A stretch of 64,000 bases of DNA from NCBI GenBank assembly GCA_021613375.1, contig CM038720.1, positions 18,933,215 to 18,997,214 of the forward strand, given 5' to 3'. Below the pieces are notes generated by a model that worked only from the letters and a program-made list of their open reading frames with translations, was not told the DNA's origin and did no database searches. Position numbers and translations under genes: made by a program. The DNA comes from Megaleporinus macrocephalus. Its lineage: Eukaryota > Chordata > Actinopteri > Characiformes > Anostomidae. Positions 52,840-64,000 of the stretch are shown one piece after another (position 1 is the first letter of the stretch; each line of letters begins with the position of its first letter).

Positions 52840-53014
52840 ACATTCATGTTCCAGAGGCCATTGTTGTGACGGGGCAATAAATTCACATCGTAACGCCACC
52901 ACACAGCAAAACACACACATTGCAGAGGGCCATGACTGACTGCATGGAATTCACACTGAACAACAAGCAGCGGTGGTCTTTGATGTCGAAGGTTGGTGGT
53001 GGGGGGGTGTACAG

Positions 53015-53047
<33 letters not shown>

Positions 53048-53420
53048 AGATGTGAGTGATTAAACGTCCTAGCGCCCCTGTCATTTCCTGATCCAATTTT
53101 TTCGCCGCGTCACACTGCTTAATTCCTCCGCCACCGCTGCTCTGGCACAATTTGATAGCGGCCAGCACTGCAGCTAACAGAGGTCAGTCTCATAAGCGTC
53201 GGCAGATGGGCTCTCCACGGGTCTGCCGCATTCACTAAGCCATAATAAATGTTACAGCACATTAAATCACCCTAGAGGCGTGCCACAATGTTCAGGACCC
53301 AAACCATTCAATCAGGAAATCTCAGCACTGAAAGATAAAAAGCACCTGCCGTATTACATTTAGCGCCTCTGCTAGAACTCCCATAATACACACCTATAGC
53401 AAATGTAGTTACACGCACGT
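52840..53420. other. unique-looking intronic block with (TC)n
   Basis: Moderate GC, no recognisable transposon. Contains TGTTACAGCACATTAAATCA and a (TC)n tract (53017-53048). Possible conserved intronic element. Confidence 0.3.
53017..53048. repeat. (TC)n microsatellite
   Basis: TC dinucleotides with one interruption. Confidence 0.95.
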
Positions 53421-53987
53421 AAGTATGCACTCACTCAACTCACGCCTCTGTCTAGTGCCAAATTTAGGTATACAGATAACAGACTGTCAGATAAAGTTCA
53501 GATTACAACAGACCACAAATTTGACTGAGCTTGATTGACGTGGAGGTGCTGGGATGCGTTGGGCTGTCTGATTGGTATGAATGTTGGGTCAATGACATGA
53601 AGGTATTTGGGATAATACATTCACAGAATGTTGAGATAAAAATCAAATGATGAAAATGAATATGGGTAGTAGTAATATCAAAAAGAAATAATTGGGTAGT
53701 CTGAAGTGAATTTATAGATATGTCATGACAAAAAGATAATCACTGACTCTCTTTTAAATGATATGAGGGAGACAAATTCATCTGTAGACACGCAGAAATA
53801 AGTATTATAAAATGGACTGGTTCTGGTGCAAAAATCTGATTGGCTAAACTGCGTTAAAACCCATTGTAAAATATACAATACATGCACACCAACCACTTCA
53901 CAACTACTGCACCACACAGTGCCAAAAAGTGCAGTACTGTGAAGTATGGATGTGCCTGAATCCCAACTGCAAAATTTTAGCTATACT

Positions 53988-54612
53988 ACACATATGGACA
54001 AATTTGTTTACCCTTCCATTAAAGAAAGAAAAACCCACAAGAGTCACTGAAAAAACTTTTACAACTGCTCTTAGCCATTATAGGATGTCTTTAGCTGTGT
54101 GTTTTGGGTCATTATCCTATTGGAGGACCCATGACCTGTGGCTCCACTTTTGTCACGTGTCCAAAAGAACATTCTGCCAGAAGTTTTGTGGGTCGTCAAT
54201 ATGCATTTTAGCAAATTTCAGTCTAACTTCATGGTTTGCTTTTAACAGTACTTTCCTCCTTGGTTGTCTTGGTGTTCACCTCTAATCTCTTTAGAAGCTG
54301 GTCCGGGCTCTCTCGTTACCATTCGTATGATCTGTCTCTTTAATTTGTCATCAACTTCCCTTTTGCGACCTCATCCATGGAAATTGGCTACAGTCCCATA
54401 GACCTTAAACTTCTGAATAATATGTGCAACTGTAGTAACAGGAACATCAAGCTGCTTGGAGATGGTCTTATAGTCCTTACCTTTAATATGTTTGTCTATA
54501 CTTTTTTCTTGCTAATGTCTTGAGACAACTCTCTTAGCTTTGTGTGGTCCATGTTCAGTATTTTTCTTTCTTTAATGGAAGGATACCAACAATTTTGTCC
54601 ATGTGTGTATGT
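53988..54612 (-). mobile_element. Tc1-like element with terminal inverted repeats, internally deleted (family F)
   Basis: The left terminus (53988-54033) contains CATATGGACAAATTTGTTT then CCTTCCATTAAAGAAAGAAA. The right terminus (54562-54612) is its reverse complement, TTTCTTTCTTTAATGGAAGG then CAATTTTGTCCATGTG. The inverted repeats are about 40 bases long with few differences. The interior keeps pieces of a transposase read on the minus strand, such as the AACATCAAGCTGCTTGGAGA helix-turn-helix region near 54445 and ACATTCTGCCAGAAG near 54170. Most of the gene is deleted. It lies in the galt intron. Confidence 0.8.
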
Positions 54613-55214
54613 GCTGTTGGGCTGCAGGAGCCAGTGTTTAAATTCCTATGTAGTGCTATGTAGGGAGCAGGGAAGCACTTGAGATTTAGCCCCAGTGTGG
54701 GAATATGGCTGCGTTGCATTGGTGCTATTGGATTGGTGCTATAAAAGTTCAGTGAAGGCTTTTATGTTGAACATGCTTTTATTATATATTCATTATTATA
54801 TGCAAAAGTTAAAAAGTTCATGAAGTGATGGAAATATACAGAGACTATACCGGTGCTAACCAATGATACTCTAGAGGAACTACATTTCTTGGTGAAATAC
54901 TAGATTATGTTGATTATTATGAATTATGCTTAACTGAACATCATTTATAAAGCAGTACGCAACTCAAGGTTGTGTATTACTGTAATTTTATCACAGGGAA
55001 GGGAGTTTTTTTATGTGGCCATTGAATGACAATGTGGAGTCACCTGGATTGCTGACCGTTAAATTATGTCATTTAACTATGATAGTTGTTCAACAATGAA
55101 ATTGAAAAGATAAATACATAAACAATGCTCTCCAGAAGTGCACCTCTGGGCGAGACAGGGTACAATAAAATCCAGGCTTCCAGGCTTGAAAATGCAATGG
55201 CCTCAGATTTATTA

Positions 55215-55620
55215 TTATTTAAATTAAAGAAATTCTCAGCCATCCAGGTATATCAGCCAAACATTTGATAAAAGCAACGTTTGTCTGAGGGTCTGGTGTA
55301 TATATAGATTTGCTTATCATCTGCAAAGCAATGGAACCGGAGGCCATGCTGTCTAATGATCCTGCCAAGCGGAAGCAAATTTTTAATGAAAGGTAAAGGG
55401 CCAAGAACTAAGCCCTGGGGAACACCATGGGAGAGATGAGACAGGCCAGACATAAACCTCCCAAAAGTCACAATTTAATGTCTGTCTGAAAGATATGATA
55501 TAAACTGTGTACAGTACATTGTCAGTGATGCCAGTCAATTCTGCACAGCTGAAGATCGTGACACACTGTGTCAAATACAGCAGCAAGGTCTTAAACAACT
55601 ATGTTCAGAGCTCCTGTCAA
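55215..55620 (-). mobile_element. L2-like LINE reverse transcriptase fragment
   Basis: On the minus strand a frame gives HGVPQGLVLGPLPF (55411-55430 region), then LPLGRIIRQHGLRFHCFADD with the FADD catalytic motif at 55316-55327, and a following CFYQMFG. Near 55560-55610 another frame gives DLAAVFDTVCHDL, the motif-A region. These blocks and their order match L2/CR1-type non-LTR retrotransposons. One frameshift separates motif A from the rest. Both ends of the LINE are missing. It is in the same orientation as galt. Confidence 0.8.
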
Positions 55621-56469
55621 TAAATCATTTGAAACCCTAACCAGTGCAGATTCTGAGCTAGGATAGGTTTGGGCAGTGTGTAGGTGTCATAATAATCATA
55701 TTAAATAAACTTTGCTTTACAGTTGTTTACAGTGCAAACCCACGGAGAAATTAAACCAGAAGTGGGTAAATAAATTTGGCTAAGCCACAATTTAAGCCAC
55801 AATTTGGAACACAGTTTCTTTGAACATGCTGCAGCATTAAAACTAGTCATAATAAGAAGAAACAGGTATTTGAGTGATGCGATAACTTAGGATCTCATGT
55901 TTTGAATTTTGTACAAGTACAGCACAAAAGCATAGATCCGTTTCTTGGTATCTCGTAAGGTAGTCTCGCTTCCACTATCCTGACAGAATGATAGCAAACA
56001 GTTTATTAGATTATTAGTGTTTATCTTGGGGTCTACTAGAACAGATTTGTATGTATGCGCCAAAAATATTAAATTCATTCTTTGTCTAAAACACTACTTA
56101 AGAGCTCTAAGGTCTTTAAGCTCTCTCTCCTGATGAACCCAATTGCGCTTACCCACACACTTACGAGATGATGTAGATTTCCAACAAGGCATTTCAGGCA
56201 GCTGACAAAAGTTGTTTCTTTGGGAGACAGTTTCTCCCTCTGGCATATACTTTGGGATTTATAACATTGCAAAAGAACTAGTATTCCACAGTAACAGATC
56301 CCCTTTAAAAGTGCCTAATTTTAGATATTGTCTGTAGAGACAGATTTCAAAGTTTGTTATTTACATGTTTTCCTCTTTGCTCCACAAACCAATTGCTAGG
56401 ACTTCTGTCTTATTTTTACTTTATTAAAAAAAATCAAAAAAAAAAAATCCAACTACCAATGCTGGTGAG

Positions 56470-57860
56470 ACAGATGTGAAGGTTTGGTCGGGTTCAGGTT
56501 ACTGTTGTAGAGATATTGGGCTGGGTTGTGTGAATGTAAAGGAGGTTTGTTCTGGTTCAGGCTACTGTTTTGGAGGTGGTGGGCTGGGTTGGGTGACTGG
56601 TATGAAGGTTTGTTCTGGTTCATGTTACTGTTGTAGAGATATTGGGCTGGGTTGTGTGACTGGAAAGGAGGTTTGTTCTGGTTCAGGTTACTTTTGTAGA
56701 GATATCGGGCTGGGTTGTGTGACTGGTAAGGTGGTTTGGTCTGGTTCAGGTTACTGTTGTAGAGATATTGGGCTGGGTTGGGTGACTGATGAGGAAGATT
56801 GATCTGGTTCAGGCTACTGTTTTGGAGGTGGTGGGCTGGGTTGGGTGACTTGTATGAAGGTTTGTTCTGGTTCAGGTTACTGTTGTAGAGATATTGGGCT
56901 GGGTTGTGTGACTGGAAAGGAGGTTTGTTCTGGTTCAGGTTACTGTTGTAGAGATATTGGGCTGGGTTGTGTGACTGGAAAGGAGGTTTGTTCTGGTTCA
57001 GGTTACTGTTGTAGAGATATTGGGATGGGTTGTGTGACTGGAAAGGAGGTTTGTTCTGGTTCAGGTTACTGTTGTAGAGATATCGGGCTGGGTTGTGTGA
57101 CAGGTAAGGAGGTTTGTTCTGGTTCAGGTTACTGTTGTAGAGATATTGGGCTGGTTTGTGTGACTGGAAAGGAGGTTTGTTCTGGTTCAGGTTACTGTTG
57201 TAGAGATATCGGGCTGGGTTGTGTGACTGGTAAGGAGGTTTGTTCTGGTTGGATTACTGTTGTGGAGATATTGGGCTGGGTTGGGTGACTGGTGAGGAAG
57301 ACTGATCTGGTTCAGGCTACTGTTTTGGAGGTGGTGGGCTGGGTTGGGTGACTGGTATGAAGGTTTGTTCTAGTTCAGGTTACTGTTGTAGAGATATTGG
57401 GCTGGGTTGTGTGACTGGAAAGGAGGTTTGTTCTGGTTCAGGTTACTGTTGTAGAGATATCAGGCTAGGTTGTGTGACTGGTAAGGAGGTTTGTTCTGGT
57501 TCAGGTTACTGTTGTAGAGATATCGGGCTGGGTTGTGTGACTGGTAAGGAGGTTTGTTCTGATTGGATTACTGTTGTGCAGATATTGGGCTGGGTTGGGT
57601 GACTGGTGAGGAAGATTGATCTGGTTCAGGCTATTGTTTTGGAGGTGGTGGGCTGGGTTGGGTGACTGGTATGAAGGTTTGTTCTGGTTGAGGTTACTGT
57701 TGTAGAGATATCGGGCTGGGTTGGATGACTGGTCAGGAAGATTGTTCTGGTTCAGGTTACTGTTGTGGAGATATTGGGCTGGGTTGTGTGACTGGTAAGG
57801 AGGTTTGGTCTGGTTCAGGTTACTTTTGTGGAGAAATTGGGCTGGGTTGGAAGACTGGTG
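56470..57860. repeat. 63-bp minisatellite with variant units
   Basis: About 22 tandem units containing GGTTCAGGTTACTGTTGTAG and ATATTGGGCTGGGTTGTGTG. The period is exactly 63 over 56885, 56948, 57011, 57074, 57137 and 57200 (start of GTAGAG). Because 63 is divisible by three, the plus strand stays open for 108, 147 and 84 codons (56476-56802, 56845-57288, 57348-57602), repeating a 21-residue unit that includes CSGSGYCCRDIGLGCVTG. A variant unit carrying TTTTGGAGGTGGTGGGCTGG recurs near 56570, 56819, 57323 and 57638, spacing that is close to 4, 8 and 5 units. Some variant units are 62 bases long and break the frame. Confidence 0.95.
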
Positions 57861-58129
57861 TGGAGATTTACTATGGGGAAGATATTGGGATATTGAGCTA
57901 GGCTAGAAAATTTAGTGATTGATTGGTGCTGTGGGGTATGACTGATTACAAGGTGTTGGGTAACTGGGCTGATTATTGTGAAGATGTTAGGCTGGACTGG
58001 GCTATTGGTGTGGGCACAGTGACCTGGTGTGGGTGGTGTTGTGGAGATTTTCAGATGTGGAGTTGGTGGGCCACTCAGATCAGTGAGGTAGTCAAAGCAC
58101 TAGCGTGATGGACCACCGCTGACAGCCGG

Positions 58130-58330
58130 TAGACTGACAGCGCCTGGATGCGCTGGCTAATTTGATCAAGCTATCAATCAATGCATCCAGATGGACATCA
58201 ATCAAGACCTGGACGTGATGTCATCTTGCCCTGCAGCCAGTAAGCCCATCAAACAGAGGGATGTGATGGATAAAAGGAGACAGGGAGATGGAGGAGTCTA
58301 ATTTCAGCTTTTTCTCTTACTGGACAAGGC
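58130..58330. other. unique-looking intronic block
   Basis: Contains CTAATTTGATCAAGCTATCA and ATCAATGCATCCAGATGGAC, dense in ATCAAT/TGATCA motifs, with no repeat homology that I recognise. Possible enhancer-like conserved element, 0.6 kb from the galt penultimate exon. Confidence 0.3.
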
Positions 58331-58880
58331 AGGGTCACTCAGAATGACACATGTCTGACGCTAGCAGGCAGGTAGCAGGGCTAAGTGCAAAACAACAGAA
58401 ATCCAGGCACTCTTTTTGGTTTATGCTTCAGTTCGGAAAGAGCTTCTGAGAAAAATCACTAACACTGAAGGTTATTGTTTTGCTTTATACCTTGCAAACC
58501 TTGCTGAGCCTCTTAGAAACAAGCATTTGATGAAATATGGTAGGAAGCAGTGGGGAGCATTCTAAAGCTCTAGCCACAAATTGATTATTCTGAATGATGA
58601 TGTCAGGTCAGCAATTAGAAGGCAATAAATAGTCAATTTTTTTTATCCACAAAAAGTAAGTGATGATGGTCTGAGAGGGAGAAATGACAGGTTCTCTGGA
58701 TTGTCTGGAAACACAGTAAACAGGTCCAACTGCAAATGCTGCAAAGCTGAACATGATGCAATAAGAAAGACACAACTTTTCAGCAATGTTTTACAGAATG
58801 TGCTTAAAATACGACATTATGTGGAAACTTTTAACAGAACGCTACTACGAATGTGTTAGCCAATTGTTGCGTCCACTTTA

Positions 58881-64000
<5,120 letters not shown>

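Overview
The window looks like a piece of a bony-fish nuclear chromosome. It is AT-rich and almost entirely non-coding. It holds many microsatellites, two large minisatellites, and decayed DNA transposons and LINE fragments of kinds common in teleosts. No bacterial-style gene packing, operons, rRNA or CRISPR is visible. Several interspersed repeats, such as the one containing CTCGAGGTTTCTTCCTTTC, resemble families I associate with otophysan fishes (characins, catfishes, electric fishes). That placement rests on memory of repeat families and is only moderately secure.

One gene can be supported: the 3' end of galt (galactose-1-phosphate uridylyltransferase, Leloir pathway) on the minus strand. 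Its penultimate coding exon is at 58908-59062 and its last coding exon at 50632-50706, joined by an 8.2 kb intron. A probable poly(A) signal lies at 50545-50550. All earlier galt exons must lie beyond 64000, because I found none in the last 4.9 kb.

Region by region: 1-50.5 kb is gene-free in my reading and alternates transposon relics with stretches that look unique. It includes a hAT-like element with target-site duplication (1807-2638) and three relics of one Tc1-like family (4.1, 7.6 and 36.0 kb). There is a palindromic element (8.6 kb; related copy at 47.3 kb) and a 3.8 kb tandem duplication (15.3-19.1 kb) carrying a minisatellite with a 101-bp higher-order repeat. Smaller repeats lie at 10, 14.2, 31.7 and 39.3 kb. 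The galt last intron (50.7-58.9 kb) holds two more Tc1-like relics of different families, an L2-like reverse transcriptase fragment, and a 63-bp minisatellite that stays open for translation over long runs. The upstream galt intron (59.06-64 kb) holds a non-LTR reverse transcriptase fragment at 62.26-62.48 kb and otherwise unique-looking sequence.

No new biological system is evident. The most interesting structures are the two minisatellites and the nearly identical 150-bp block that flanks one of them. Several unique-looking islands could be conserved regulatory DNA, but that cannot be judged without alignment.
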